DNA from: Myxococcota bacterium
GTDB taxonomy: Bacteria; Myxococcota_A; UBA796
Assembly: GCA_029251165.1 (NCBI GenBank)
Contig: JAQXDW010000028.1
Span: forward strand, 1 to 64,000
Reading direction: 5' to 3'
Length of the DNA stretch: 64,000 nucleotides
The position numbers and the translations under genes were made by a program. The notes below the pieces were generated by a model. It made no database searches. It worked only from the letters and a program-made list of their open reading frames with translations, and had not been told where the DNA came from. Positions 8,359-17,230 of this stretch are shown piece after piece (position 1 is the first letter of the stretch; each line of letters opens with the position of its first letter).

Positions 8359-11300
8359 TCAGGGCTCCATCAGACCGGCGTCGGTGAGCTGCTCGATGAG
8401 AATCTCCGTTCGATACGGGAAGAACGCCGTCAGCAGGCGCTCCCGCTCATCGCTCCACTCGACGTCTCGGGTGTAGGGCTCCTCCCGATCGGTGTCGCCC
8501 CAGCGCGCCGACTCCGCGACGACCGCCCGCTCGATCTGCTCTGCCCGCGCCTCCCAGCGGGCCGCGCAGGCTGCTGGCGTCAGGGCACCGTCAGCAGTGA
8601 GGTGCTCCGTCGCGCGCGCGCTGTACATCGCCCGGAAGTCTTCATTGCTCCGAAGCTCAGTGTATACCTGCGAGATCGAGCCATCAACATCGACATCGAT
8701 GTTGTAGTCATCGTCGGCGTCCCAGATGCTGTACTCCATGTCCCAGACAAGGAACCGGAACTGCTCCCCCGCCGCACGCCTGCGGATCCCACGCATGTTG
8801 TTGGACTGGTACTCCTCCGGGCCGTCTCGGTTGACCGTGTACTGGTGAATGAGCATGTAGTCGATGAGGTCTTCGAGGTTGAGGTACGCCTGGATCGCAG
8901 CCAGCCCCGCCCCATCGGACAGCCCCGCATCAGAGAGCGCCAGCATCTCCTCGTAGGCCACCAGATCCCCATCGATGGCTTCGTTCGTGGAGGTCCGACG
9001 GTTGATCGCGTCATACTCCTCGGGCTCTCCGCCCAGTCGCTCGGCAGCGAAGTCGGCATCAGGCCGCTCGACGGGCATGTACAGCCCCCAGTACAGGCCG
9101 TTGAGGTAGAGGTGGACGTAGGCGGCGTGGCCGTCAAGCTTGCCCATGTCTGCGGCGGTGTCTCGGGCGAAGGCATCGCGGATGTACTGCGCCTGCTCAG
9201 GATCCCGAAAGTCCTGCCAGCCGCGGCTGCCCTGAGACCGCAGGACGATGGAGTCAAACCGCTCGACCGGAGCATCTGCAAACAGCGGATACGATAGCTT
9301 TCCCGGTCCGTACTCTGAGCGAAATTCCAGACGCAAGGAGTGCTTGAGGGTGCTGGAGTGGTAGCGCCAGCCGTAGCCGTGCATGCGCAGCCCGCAGGTC
9401 GTCGCGAACCCGGTGCTGCCGTCGGGCTCGATCAGCTCTACCGATACCGACCGCTCCCAGTCGTCCCCCCGCTGTAGAGAGTGGATGTAGATCCCCGCGT
9501 CCGGCCCGAACAAGCCTTCGAAGTCCGTGACAATGGAGAGGGTCGGGATGTCCCGCAGCCCGGCGAGCAGGTCGGCGGTGTAGGCCGGATCCTCGACCAC
9601 CTCAGGGTCCATCTCGTAGTCTGCCGACACAGCCTCCTGGCTGAGACCGTCCCAGGTCGCCGGGAGGCCGTCGGGCAGGGCGGGCTGGCGGATGACGTCC
9701 GCGAGGAACAGGTAGGTGTGGGTCACGACCGGGCTGGGCAGCGCCCCCTCCTGGAAGACCATCGCCCGGAGCGGCGTGGTTGACTCAATCGTGAGGGTCA
9801 CTGGCCCCGTCGACTGCGCCCCGAGGAGCTCTCCAGGCGTGGAGCCGTCGGTGGTGTAGACGAGGGTCGTGCCGTCAGGCGGGGTCACGGTCAGGGAGAT
9901 CGGCGCCTCGTAGAAGCCGCGCTCGGCGCTGAACAGCGGTGTCTCCAGCGCCGCAAAGTAGCCGACTCCGTTGGGCGCACCCGGGGTGGGGGTGGTGAAC
10001 CAGGCGACCGCTCCGGTGGTGATCTCCTGGGCGAGCAGATCTACGCGGAGGAAGAAGTCTGGATCGTCGACAGACTGGTTGACCCCTTCAATCGAGAGGA
10101 TGGCCCCGTCTGCCAGCGCATCGGGCGGCAGGGCGAGCTCGACAGGCGCTCCCGACAGCCAGGCAGACGCGGTGTGGTCGCTCTCGACCGACAGCAGCAG
10201 CCGGCTCGGCGTCTCCTCGAGGGGCTCCAGCGGAATCCGAAGCGCGGCAGCATCCGACAGCCCAGCCATCTCAGCGGCGATGTCTGTGGCGATCCAGGCG
10301 TCATACGGTGCCGCCTCTGCCGCATAGACCGACACCTCCGCCAGCGACATCCACTCGCTGCTGCCCGCTCCGTTGACCGCCACCTTCTCCACCGAAACCG
10401 CCTGCCCCGCAGCCGACGGCTCGACGGCGACCGTGAGGGTGTCGCCAGGATCTACAGGCGAGTCGCCCTCGGCGGTGGGGTTGAGGACCTCAGAGGTCCA
10501 GGTCGCCGCTCCGTCCGCATCGAGCACCGAGACGGTGACGTTGTACAGCCGCTCCGGGCAGCAATCTCGCCGGTTCTCCAGCACCACCTCCGACACCCAC
10601 CGCTCTCCGTCCAGCGCGACCTCCCAGCGGGGCGTGAGGTCGCCGTCGCCGGTGTGGGAGAAGGTGTCGAGGCTGCCATCGACGGCCTGGAGGCCGGTGT
10701 AGCCGTAGCCATCGGAGGACTGGCTGGTCACCCGACCGGCAGCGACCTCATCGAGGGCGCTGTCCCCGACCACGAAGCCCACCGGCAGCACCACCGCTCT
10801 CCAGGCCGCGTCGTCGAAGTCATTGTCCTGCCAGTCATCCGCCGGAGACACCGACAGCTGCGCGACATCGCCGTCTGCAACCAGCACCGACTCGGCGACG
10901 GTCTGTGACCGCCCGAACGCCTGCCCTGCGGACAGGGGCGGCAGCACCAGCACATCGACCACTCCACCGCTGGGGTCCGTCAGGGTGAGGGTCTCGCCAC
11001 CCTCTGCGCGGAGCCGAAAGTCGGTGTGCAGCGGGCCGGCAGCATCATCGCGGTCCTTGCCCGAGGCAAACACCACCAGGAACCCTCCCGCCGCCAGGGT
11101 CGTGGACGGGAAGCGCCAGCCAGAGGACTTCGGATCGTCCGACAGCGACCAGCCCGACAGCGACACCGGCTCAGGACCGGGGTTGTACAGCTCCACCCAG
11201 TCGCTGTCTGCGCCGTCTTCGTCCGGCCACGCGCCGTCGCTGTCCGAGGAGACCTCAGTGAGCCTGACCGCGCCGTACTCGCCGGCGATGGTGTCGATGA

Positions 11301-11409
11301 CTTCGGGAGTAGCGGTGTCTCCAGAGTCCGGCGGAGCCGCCACCGGGAGCGCTCCCGGACGACAAGCAGTCAGTAGAAACCATGCAAACACCACGACACT
11401 GTACCGCAC
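8359..11409 (-). CDS. Large lipoprotein: lamin-tail, fucolectin-like, chitobiase-C and CotH kinase-like domains
   Basis: About 1016 residues. The GTG start gives a signal with lipobox FLLTAC. Domains in order: LTD/lamin-tail (VRLTEVSSDSD, DWVELYNPG, about 45-150); an F5/8-C or fucolectin-like domain (ASQSS-like SQSSDGYGYTGLQAVDG, WEVALDGE, ENRRDCCPERLYNV); a chitobiase/HexA C-terminal repeat (LVYTTDGSTP); then a CotH domain (LSIVTDFEGLFG, LRMHGYGWRY, YVHLYLNGLYWGLYMPVERPD). CotH proteins are atypical kinases that phosphorylate secreted proteins in spores (family knowledge); in myxobacteria-like genomes they occur as surface proteins of unknown substrate. Carbohydrate binding by the fucolectin part is likely. 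It is divergent from the SPINDLY gene with a 49-base gap, so the promoters must overlap. Confidence 0.85.
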   Translation of the reverse strand: MRYSVVVFAWFLLTACRPGALPVAAPPDSGDTATPEVIDTIAGEYGAVRLTEVSSDSDGAWPDEDGADSDWVELYNPGPEPVSLSGWSLSDDPKSSGWRFPSTTLAAGGFLVVFASGKDRDDAAGPLHTDFRLRAEGGETLTLTDPSGGVVDVLVLPPLSAGQAFGRSQTVAESVLVADGDVAQLSVSPADDWQDNDFDDAAWRAVVLPVGFVVGDSALDEVAAGRVTSQSSDGYGYTGLQAVDGSLDTFSHTGDGDLTPRWEVALDGERWVSEVVLENRRDCCPERLYNVTVSVLDADGAATWTSEVLNPTAEGDSPVDPGDTLTVAVEPSAAGQAVSVEKVAVNGAGSSEWMSLAEVSVYAAEAAPYDAWIATDIAAEMAGLSDAAALRIPLEPLEETPSRLLLSVESDHTASAWLSGAPVELALPPDALADGAILSIEGVNQSVDDPDFFLRVDLLAQEITTGAVAWFTTPTPGAPNGVGYFAALETPLFSAERGFYEAPISLTVTPPDGTTLVYTTDGSTPGELLGAQSTGPVTLTIESTTPLRAMVFQEGALPSPVVTHTYLFLADVIRQPALPDGLPATWDGLSQEAVSADYEMDPEVVEDPAYTADLLAGLRDIPTLSIVTDFEGLFGPDAGIYIHSLQRGDDWERSVSVELIEPDGSTGFATTCGLRMHGYGWRYHSSTLKHSLRLEFRSEYGPGKLSYPLFADAPVERFDSIVLRSQGSRGWQDFRDPEQAQYIRDAFARDTAADMGKLDGHAAYVHLYLNGLYWGLYMPVERPDADFAAERLGGEPEEYDAINRRTSTNEAIDGDLVAYEEMLALSDAGLSDGAGLAAIQAYLNLEDLIDYMLIHQYTVNRDGPEEYQSNNMRGIRRRAAGEQFRFLVWDMEYSIWDADDDYNIDVDVDGSISQVYTELRSNEDFRAMYSARATEHLTADGALTPAACAARWEARAEQIERAVVAESARWGDTDREEPYTRDVEWSDERERLLTAFFPYRTEILIEQLTDAGLMEP

Positions 11410-11458
11410 TTGCCCGCCTGCCCCTTCAGTTCCCCAAACCAGCAGTCGATTGAGGTCC

Positions 11459-13030
11459 ATGTCGCTCCAATCCTCCACGCCCTCCCATCTCCTCCGCCGA
11501 GCCCAGGAGGCCATCGCCGCTGATGCACTGGACGAGGCCGCCGCTGCCCTCCAGCAGATCCTCGATCGACAGTCCGACAACGCGATGATCGCTGCCGCGC
11601 TGGCCCGAATTCACCTCAAGCGAAGTGACATTGAGGCCCACGATGTGGCGATCGCAGCAGCAATCCGGCTCGCCCCCGATGCAGACCACCTCAAGCTGCG
11701 GGCAGCACTGGCCTGTCCGCCGATGATGTCGTCCGTCGCTGAGATCCAGCGCCTCCGAGGACGAACCATGGACCGACTCGCTGCGCTGGAGCGGGAGAGC
11801 CTCTCGATCCCACACCCCCTGCGTGACCTGCCGACGCTGACCTATCACTTCGTCTACCACGGACTCGATGACCGTCCGCTGCACGAGGCGGTGGGGCGCA
11901 TCCTCGCTGCGGCCAGCCCCGGCCTCCGCGCCGTCGCGCCACACACACTGCAGCCCCGACAGCCCGGCCCGATCCGCCTCGGCATCTTCTCCCCTCACCT
12001 CAAGGACCACACCATCGGCCAGCTGTTTCGCGGCACCATCGCCAAGCTCGACGATCGGTTCACCCGAGCCACGATCTTCTGTGAGGATCGGGTCGATGAC
12101 GCCGCCCTTCAGATCGCCCAGACCGCCGACGAGATCGCCCTCATTCCCCGGAGCCTCGCCACCGCACGCGCCAAGATCGCGGCCCTTCAGCTCGACGTCC
12201 TCCTCTTCCTCGACGTCGGCATGGACACCCTCACCCACTTCCTCGCCCACGCCCGGCTCGCCCATCGCCAGTGCACCACCTGGGGCCACCCGATCACGAC
12301 CGGTCTGTCCACGATCGATGCCTTTCTCTCCATGGACGATCTGGAGCCCGACGGCGGCGCCCCCTACTCCGAGCAGCTGATCACCCAGCCTGCGCCGCAC
12401 ATCTGCTTCACCCCTGACATTCCGCCATCCGCCACCCGTGCCGAATTGGGTCTGCCGGTGGGTCGGCTGTATGGCTGTCCCCAGGCACTCGCCAAGCTGC
12501 ACCCGGACTTCGACGACATCCTCATCGACATCCTCGATCGGGATCGGGCTGGAACCCTGGTGCTGCACGCCGGCAAGACCCAGCGCTGGAAGGCCGCGCT
12601 GCTGGCCCGGCTGGAGGCAAAGTCGCCGGGCATCGGTCGGCGGATCCACTGGCTGACCAACATGCCCCGGACCGCCTACATCCAGACCCTCGCCGCGCTC
12701 TCGGTGATGCTCGATCCGACGCCATTCGGCGGCGGAAACACCACCCTCGAGTCCCTCGCGGTGGGCACCCCGGTGGTGACCCTGCCCCCGCGATTCGCGC
12801 GCGGACGGATCGCCTATGCGCTGTGTCGGCGTCTGGGATGGACCGATGGCATCGCCTCCAGTCCCGCAGAGTATGCCGAGATTGCCGTTCGACTGGCCCA
12901 CGATCCCGGCCCGGCCTCCGCCACGATTCGCGCCCTCGCGCCACAGCTGTTCGACAACGACGAAGGTGTCCGCCAGCTCGGAGACCGGCTGGCGGCGCTC
13001 GCAGCCTCCCCGAGACACGGCGAGGCGTGA
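11459..13030 (+). CDS. SPINDLY/O-GlcNAc-transferase-like glycosyltransferase (GT41 type)
   Basis: 523 residues. The N-terminal 100 residues are helical and TPR-like (RAQEAIAADALDEAAAAL, ALARIHLKRSDIEAHDVAIA). The catalytic part carries the two signatures of the SPY/OGT family: TTWGHPITTGLSTIDAFLSM and LDPTPFGGGNTTLESL followed by AVGTPVVTLP. It should transfer a sugar (GlcNAc, fucose or another) from a nucleotide donor to protein Ser/Thr in the cytoplasm, or act on a bacterial glycan. The TPR part is much shorter than in plant or animal OGT, as is usual in bacteria. The start ATG has GAGG four bases upstream. No glycan cluster surrounds it; target unknown. Confidence 0.82.
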   Translation: MSLQSSTPSHLLRRAQEAIAADALDEAAAALQQILDRQSDNAMIAAALARIHLKRSDIEAHDVAIAAAIRLAPDADHLKLRAALACPPMMSSVAEIQRLRGRTMDRLAALERESLSIPHPLRDLPTLTYHFVYHGLDDRPLHEAVGRILAAASPGLRAVAPHTLQPRQPGPIRLGIFSPHLKDHTIGQLFRGTIAKLDDRFTRATIFCEDRVDDAALQIAQTADEIALIPRSLATARAKIAALQLDVLLFLDVGMDTLTHFLAHARLAHRQCTTWGHPITTGLSTIDAFLSMDDLEPDGGAPYSEQLITQPAPHICFTPDIPPSATRAELGLPVGRLYGCPQALAKLHPDFDDILIDILDRDRAGTLVLHAGKTQRWKAALLARLEAKSPGIGRRIHWLTNMPRTAYIQTLAALSVMLDPTPFGGGNTTLESLAVGTPVVTLPPRFARGRIAYALCRRLGWTDGIASSPAEYAEIAVRLAHDPGPASATIRALAPQLFDNDEGVRQLGDRLAALAASPRHGEA

Positions 13031-13054
13031 GGCTCGACCGCCCCATACGCGCGG

Positions 13055-14017
13055 CTACCGACCGTCCAGCCAGTCCGCCACCGCAGCCAGGTCCAAGGCA
13101 CTGGCGGCGTCCGCCCCGTGGAGGCTCCAGAGCCAGGCACCCCCGTACCCCTGCGCCTCGATGGCATCCAGGTTGTCCGCCAGCGCACCGTAGACGCTGG
13201 CGGTCCCCAGCTCGCCGACCACGCAGGCCGCAGCAGAGATCGTCCCAGCGTCGGTGATCTGAGCAGCGCCGTCGTAGCTGTGGACCTGGATGAGATCGAG
13301 GTCGCTGGTCACCCACAGCGCACGGGCATCGGCGATGCTGGCGCTGCCCACAGTCGCGGGATGGATCGTCTCAGCGTGGATCGCCGCAGCCGCCTCGTCG
13401 ACCAGCGCGACCATCGACGCCGCGCTCACCGAGTCCCCCAGCCAGCCGTCGCCCATCCCATCGATGGCCCACTCCGGCTCGTTGATGACCTCCCAGGCAC
13501 CGACCCCCGCCCGCTCTCCAAATTCGACCAGCAGCGGACGGAAGACCACCTCGATCAGCGCCGTGCGCCCGGCAGCGCTGTCGATGACCCCAGCGTGACC
13601 GCCGAGCTGCACCCGGTCGACCACCGTCGCTGGAGCCAGCCACCAGAAGTCCAGCAGCGACAGCACCAGGACCAGCCCGTGCGCTTCAGCAAGGGAGATC
13701 ACCGCGTCGAGGTCCTCCAGGACAGCCTCATCGAGGGCCACCGGCAGTCCATCCGCTCCAAACACGATGCCGGAGCGGCCATCGGTGAGCACAAACCAGC
13801 GCACCACCTCGACGCCCGCTGCCGAGATCGCCGCAAAGTCTGCCGCGATCGCTTCGGTGTGGTCTGCCGCGCCGCCGGTGCCCCAGGCGTTGTCGCCGAA
13901 GTCATTGCCGTAGCTGCGCCAGGGGTAGTTCACCCCGACGTGGAAGTCCTCCGGGAGTCCAGAGACCACATCGTCATCGAGGCCACCGCCCGAGCAGCCC
14001 AGGAGCATCAGGAGCAT
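13055..14017 (-). CDS. Lipoprotein with glycoside hydrolase family 5-like (beta/alpha)8 fold
   Basis: 320 residues. A very short signal ends in LLGC. The fold signs of clan A glycosidases are present: VEVVRWFVLTDG near strand 3, the acid/base motif WEVINEPEWAID (about 157-168) and a likely nucleophile in CVVGELGT near 270, plus LIQVHSY between them. Such enzymes cut beta-1,4-glucans or mannans; the exact substrate cannot be read here. The N-region has no positive charge, so the signal is unusual, and a longer start is not available before the next gene. It converges with the SPINDLY gene. Confidence 0.72.
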   Translation of the reverse strand: MLLMLLGCSGGGLDDDVVSGLPEDFHVGVNYPWRSYGNDFGDNAWGTGGAADHTEAIAADFAAISAAGVEVVRWFVLTDGRSGIVFGADGLPVALDEAVLEDLDAVISLAEAHGLVLVLSLLDFWWLAPATVVDRVQLGGHAGVIDSAAGRTALIEVVFRPLLVEFGERAGVGAWEVINEPEWAIDGMGDGWLGDSVSAASMVALVDEAAAAIHAETIHPATVGSASIADARALWVTSDLDLIQVHSYDGAAQITDAGTISAAACVVGELGTASVYGALADNLDAIEAQGYGGAWLWSLHGADAASALDLAAVADWLDGR

Positions 14018-14037
14018 GCCGACAGCGTACTCTCGAT

Positions 14038-14565
14038 TCAGCCGTCCGAGCCACGAATCTTGGACTCAACATCGAGCCCACCCACCAGGCCGACGTCCTC
14101 ACCTGCGATCCGTGTGCCGGGCGCGAGCACCGCGACGGTCACCCGGCTGGTGGCATGCCGAGTTCCCTCTCCCGAGGTGATGATCGCCTGCCAGGTCCGA
14201 TAGCTGCCCTGCTCTGACAGCGGCCGCGCCTCGATCTGAAGCGTGGTGCCTGGACGGGCACCACGGTGGAAGCGGGTGGTGTTCTCCACTCCGACGGCGT
14301 TGTCCCCAGAGGCCATCACCGCCATCGCCACACCCACCGAGCAGGTCGACTCCCCGAGGGTCGCGTAGACCCCGCCGTGGACAAGTCCGTAGGGCTGAAC
14401 ATGACGATCCGTGACCACCAGCGAGGCGCTCACCCGATCGTCTGCGACGTGAGAGAAGCGCATCCCGACCAGGGCGTCGAAGCCAAACAGGCTCTCTGAC
14501 ATCAGGGCGGCCCGCTGCTCAGGCGGCAGCGGGAGGAAGAGCTTGATGATCTGCTGGATGTCCAT
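14038..14565 (-). CDS. PaaI/YbgC-type hotdog thioesterase
   Basis: 175 residues. A single hotdog domain with the family motif VQPYGLVHGGVYATLGEST, where the HGG turn and the acidic residue on the long helix build the thioesterase site, and a second strand pair VENTTRFHRGARPG typical of PaaI proteins. It probably releases free acid from acyl- or aryl-CoA in the cytoplasm. It stands 20 bases upstream of the GH5-like gene on the same strand and could be co-transcribed with it, although functions do not obviously match. It might serve the CoA ester pathways encoded elsewhere in the window, but no shared operator is seen. Confidence 0.83.
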   Translation of the reverse strand: MDIQQIIKLFLPLPPEQRAALMSESLFGFDALVGMRFSHVADDRVSASLVVTDRHVQPYGLVHGGVYATLGESTCSVGVAMAVMASGDNAVGVENTTRFHRGARPGTTLQIEARPLSEQGSYRTWQAIITSGEGTRHATSRVTVAVLAPGTRIAGEDVGLVGGLDVESKIRGSDG

Positions 14566-14664
14566 GGCAGGGATCTATCGCCTCAGCCCCAGCATGACCG
14601 CCGCATCGAGTGCCCAGTAGATAACACCACAAAAATAGCTACAGATAGTAGCAAACCTCAAGCA

Positions 14665-14682
14665 TGTTCCCCGATTGGAACA
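14665..14682. promoter_or_regulatory. Inverted repeat in AT-rich divergent promoter region
   Basis: TGTTCC-ccgatt-GGAACA has perfect 6-base arms and lies in the 225-base AT-rich gap between the divergent thioesterase and LysM lipoprotein genes. It could be an operator for either. No regulator is known. Confidence 0.3.
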
Positions 14683-14790
14683 GACCAAAGATCTCCAATA
14701 AAAACCGTACCAAGTACCAAACAACAGCACGGAACGCCCCTTGCAGAAGAACCCATCGTCCCTGGGTACTGTCACCAAGAGGAAAGACCA

Positions 14791-15492
14791 ATGCGAAGCC
14801 TGCTCCCCCTGATCACCCTGCTCGTCGCCTGCTCCACCGAGCCCAACACCACCTTCGAGCCCCTCGCGGATCCTCCGGAGGTCACGGCCCCCTCTCCGGA
14901 CGTCGCCGCCTACACCGCTCCCGTCGAGGATGACCCCTTCGCGGCTGATCCCTTCGAGGCTGACCCCATCCCGATGCTCGCCTCGGCCGATGACGGCGCG
15001 CCTGCCGGGCTGTTCTCGACGCCTCCGGATGCTCCCGTCTCCAGCATCACCGTTCAGGACGGCGAGAGCCTCGCACTGCTCGCAGGGTGGAGCGGTGTGG
15101 TCGCCGAAGAGATCGCCTCCCTCAACGACCTCGACGTCAGCGATGCCCTCTACCCCGGCCAGGAGCTGATCCTCCCCACGGAGGCCGCCGGCAGCGTGGA
15201 GACGGAGCGGGTCGCGTTCACCGAGGTCCGCCTCAGCCGCTACCTCGATCGGCGCGGCGGGCTGGCCGGGATTCGGACCTATCGGGTCCAGACTGGCGAT
15301 ACCGCCTGGGGCATCGCCCGCCAGGAGCTGGGGGTCCCCACCTGGGTTCTCTCCCACTACAACGGCGGCGACTCCCTCGACCGCCTGAGCATCGGCCAGG
15401 AGCTGATCGCCCCGGTCCTCGGTGACGAGATCACCGCCGACGCCGAGGAGCTCACCGATGCATCCTCCGAGGCTGAGACTCTCGCAGAGTAG
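14791..15492 (+). CDS. LysM-domain lipoprotein
   Basis: 233 residues. Signal with lipobox LLVAC. An acidic, proline-rich linker includes the repeat DPFAADPFEADP, followed by two LysM-like modules: ITVQDGESLALLAGWSG...LYPGQELILP (about 88-130) and YRVQTGDTAWGIARQELG...LSIGQELIAP (about 168-210). LysM binds N-acetylglucosamine in peptidoglycan, so this is likely a cell-wall-associated envelope protein. No catalytic domain is present. AGAGGAAAGACCA precedes the ATG. The first LysM is a weaker match than the second. Confidence 0.85.
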   Translation: MRSLLPLITLLVACSTEPNTTFEPLADPPEVTAPSPDVAAYTAPVEDDPFAADPFEADPIPMLASADDGAPAGLFSTPPDAPVSSITVQDGESLALLAGWSGVVAEEIASLNDLDVSDALYPGQELILPTEAAGSVETERVAFTEVRLSRYLDRRGGLAGIRTYRVQTGDTAWGIARQELGVPTWVLSHYNGGDSLDRLSIGQELIAPVLGDEITADAEELTDASSEAETLAE

Positions 15493-15498
15493 GCGCGC

Positions 15499-15969
15499 TC
15501 AGTCTGTCGGACTGGCAAACGAGAAGACGCCATCAGGCCGGGCTATCGCAAGGTAGTCCGGCACCTTCATGATGATCGAGGTGGTGTGAGAGCCCGCCGA
15601 GAATGCGATCCGGGCGTTGTCGACGATGGACTGATCGACGTACAGCGGGAGATCGAAGATCGGCCTGCCCAGCGGCGGCACACACCCCGGCGTCAGCCCG
15701 GTCAGCGACAGCAGCTCGTCTCGGGTCGCAAACCGCAGCCGACGGGCCCCGAGCTGATGCCGGACATGTCGACCCTGGACGCTGCGGGCTGCGCTGATGA
15801 CGAACACCGAGAACACACCATCCGCCTTCATCACCAGCGACTTCCCCCCGATCGCCAGCGGAGTGCCGCGGATCTCAGCGGCATCACGAGCGGTCGAGAT
15901 CGGATCATGGACGAGGCGCTGGTGCGGAGCGTCCGCGAGCAGGGCTTCGATGCGCAGGAGGATGGACAT
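15499..15969 (-). CDS. YbaK/ProX-type aminoacyl-tRNA deacylase domain protein
   Basis: 156 residues. The fold of the INS/YbaK superfamily is visible: EIRGTPLAIGGKSLVMKADG with the conserved lysine of the active site, and LTGLTPGCVPPLG, the counterpart of the GxxxP loop, with a C-terminal VDNARIAFSAGS. These proteins hydrolyse mischarged tRNAs (Cys-tRNAPro, Ala-tRNAPro) as free-standing editing factors. Which error it corrects is not decided by sequence. I used the ATG of MSILLRIEAL; a longer frame of 11 residues exists without support. It is convergent with the LysM gene. Confidence 0.8.
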   Translation of the reverse strand: MSILLRIEALLADAPHQRLVHDPISTARDAAEIRGTPLAIGGKSLVMKADGVFSVFVISAARSVQGRHVRHQLGARRLRFATRDELLSLTGLTPGCVPPLGRPIFDLPLYVDQSIVDNARIAFSAGSHTTSIIMKVPDYLAIARPDGVFSFASPTD

Positions 15970-15995
15970 GACCGCGATGCTATCGCACCGGCTCG

Positions 15996-16025
15996 CTGAC
16001 AATCGTCAGTGAGTGTGCTACTCAC
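15996..16025. promoter_or_regulatory. Two adjacent palindromes upstream of acyl-CoA dehydrogenase/SDR operon
   Basis: CTGAC-aatc-GTCAG is followed directly by GTGAGT-gtgct-ACTCAC; the two share one G. They end 32 bases before the acyl-CoA dehydrogenase ATG, so they suit operators for that operon. They differ from the TNNAACNNGTTNNA sites of the other steroid genes. Confidence 0.45.
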
Positions 16026-16057
16026 AATTCAACCGATGCCCGTGGAGGTTGGTGGCC

Positions 16058-17230
16058 ATGGATCTGAACTTCAGCCCCGAAGACGAGCAATTTCGCGAAG
16101 CGGTCCGAGGCTGGCTCGAGGACGCCCTCTCCGGAGAGTTCGCTGCGCTGCGCGGGCGCGGCGGAGCTGGCGATCAGGGCGAGCTCATCGAGGAGCGCAA
16201 GGCATGGGAGAAGGCGCTTGGAGCGGCCGGCTGGCTGGGGCTGTCGTGGCCGAAGCAGTACGGCGGACGCGCCCTCCCGCTGACCCAGGAGGTCATCTTC
16301 AACGAGGAATACGCGCGCGCCAACGCGCCCGGTCGCCTCGGCCACATCGGAGAGACGCTGCTCGGACCGACCCTCTTCGCGTTCGGCACAGAGGCCCAGA
16401 AGGCGCGCTTCTTGCCGAAGATCCTCTCGGGAGAGGAGTACTGGTGCCAGGGCTACTCTGAGCCCGGCGCCGGCTCAGATCTCGCCAACGTGCAGTGCCG
16501 CGCGGTGCTCAAGGACGGGCAGTGGGAGATCACCGGTCAGAAGATCTGGACCTCGATGGCGGAGTGGTCGGAGTGGTGCTTCGCGCTGTGCCGCACCGAT
16601 CCGAACCTCCCCCGTCACAAGGGGATCTCCTACCTCCTGGTCCCGATGAACCAGCCCGGCATCACCATCCGACCCATCGAGCAGATCACCGGCGGCGCAG
16701 AGTTTGCTGAGGTCTTCTTTGAGGGTGCGAAGACCGCCGAGGCCAACGTGGTCGGTGGGGTCAATGGCGGCTGGAAGGTGGCGATGGGGACCCTCGCCTT
16801 TGAGCGCGGCGCCTCCACCCTCGCCCAGCAGCTCTCGTTCGCCAACGAGCTCGACGCGATCATCGCGCTGGCCAAGGAGAACGGCGCGGCGCAGGATCCC
16901 CTGATCCGACAGCGCATCGCCGACGCCTGGGCTGGCCTGCGCATCATGCGGCTCAACGCCCTGCGCATGCTGACCCAGATGGAGGGAGGCGTCCTGAGCC
17001 GCGAGGCGATGATCACCAAGCTGTACTGGGCGACCTGGCACCGCGACCTCGGCGAGCTGGCGATGGACGTGCTGGGGGATGACGGCATCCTGCAGGCCGG
17101 CGACGCACTCCATCCCCTCCAGCGGCTGTTCCTGTGGACCCGCTGCGACACCATCTACGCCGGCTCCAACCAGATCCAGCGCAACATCATCGCAGAGCGG
17201 GCCCTCGGTCTGCCGAGAGGACCACGATGA
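16058..17230 (+). CDS. Acyl-CoA dehydrogenase, IpdE1/FadE30-like
   Basis: 390 residues. A complete acyl-CoA dehydrogenase: N-terminal helical domain, FAD-binding stretch WCQGYSEPGAGSDLA (about 128-142), ITGQKIWTSMAEW, and the C-terminal helices ending with IYAGSNQIQRNIIAERALGLPR. It oxidises an acyl-CoA to the 2-enoyl-CoA with electrons passed to ETF. Its ATGA overlap with an IpdF-like SDR repeats the fadE30-ipdF neighbourhood of mycobacteria, where the pair works on the steroid C/D-ring remnant HIP-CoA (recalled). IpdE1 needs a partner (IpdE2) there; the partner may be elsewhere. Start: ATG after GGAGG. Confidence is high for the family, moderate for the steroid role. Confidence 0.85.
   Translation: MDLNFSPEDEQFREAVRGWLEDALSGEFAALRGRGGAGDQGELIEERKAWEKALGAAGWLGLSWPKQYGGRALPLTQEVIFNEEYARANAPGRLGHIGETLLGPTLFAFGTEAQKARFLPKILSGEEYWCQGYSEPGAGSDLANVQCRAVLKDGQWEITGQKIWTSMAEWSEWCFALCRTDPNLPRHKGISYLLVPMNQPGITIRPIEQITGGAEFAEVFFEGAKTAEANVVGGVNGGWKVAMGTLAFERGASTLAQQLSFANELDAIIALAKENGAAQDPLIRQRIADAWAGLRIMRLNALRMLTQMEGGVLSREAMITKLYWATWHRDLGELAMDVLGDDGILQAGDALHPLQRLFLWTRCDTIYAGSNQIQRNIIAERALGLPRGPR

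Noticed and set aside
11426-13018. 530-codon minus-strand frame opposite the SPINDLY gene
   Set aside because: The plus-strand protein has both family signatures; the antisense frame has none and is glycine/arginine-rich.
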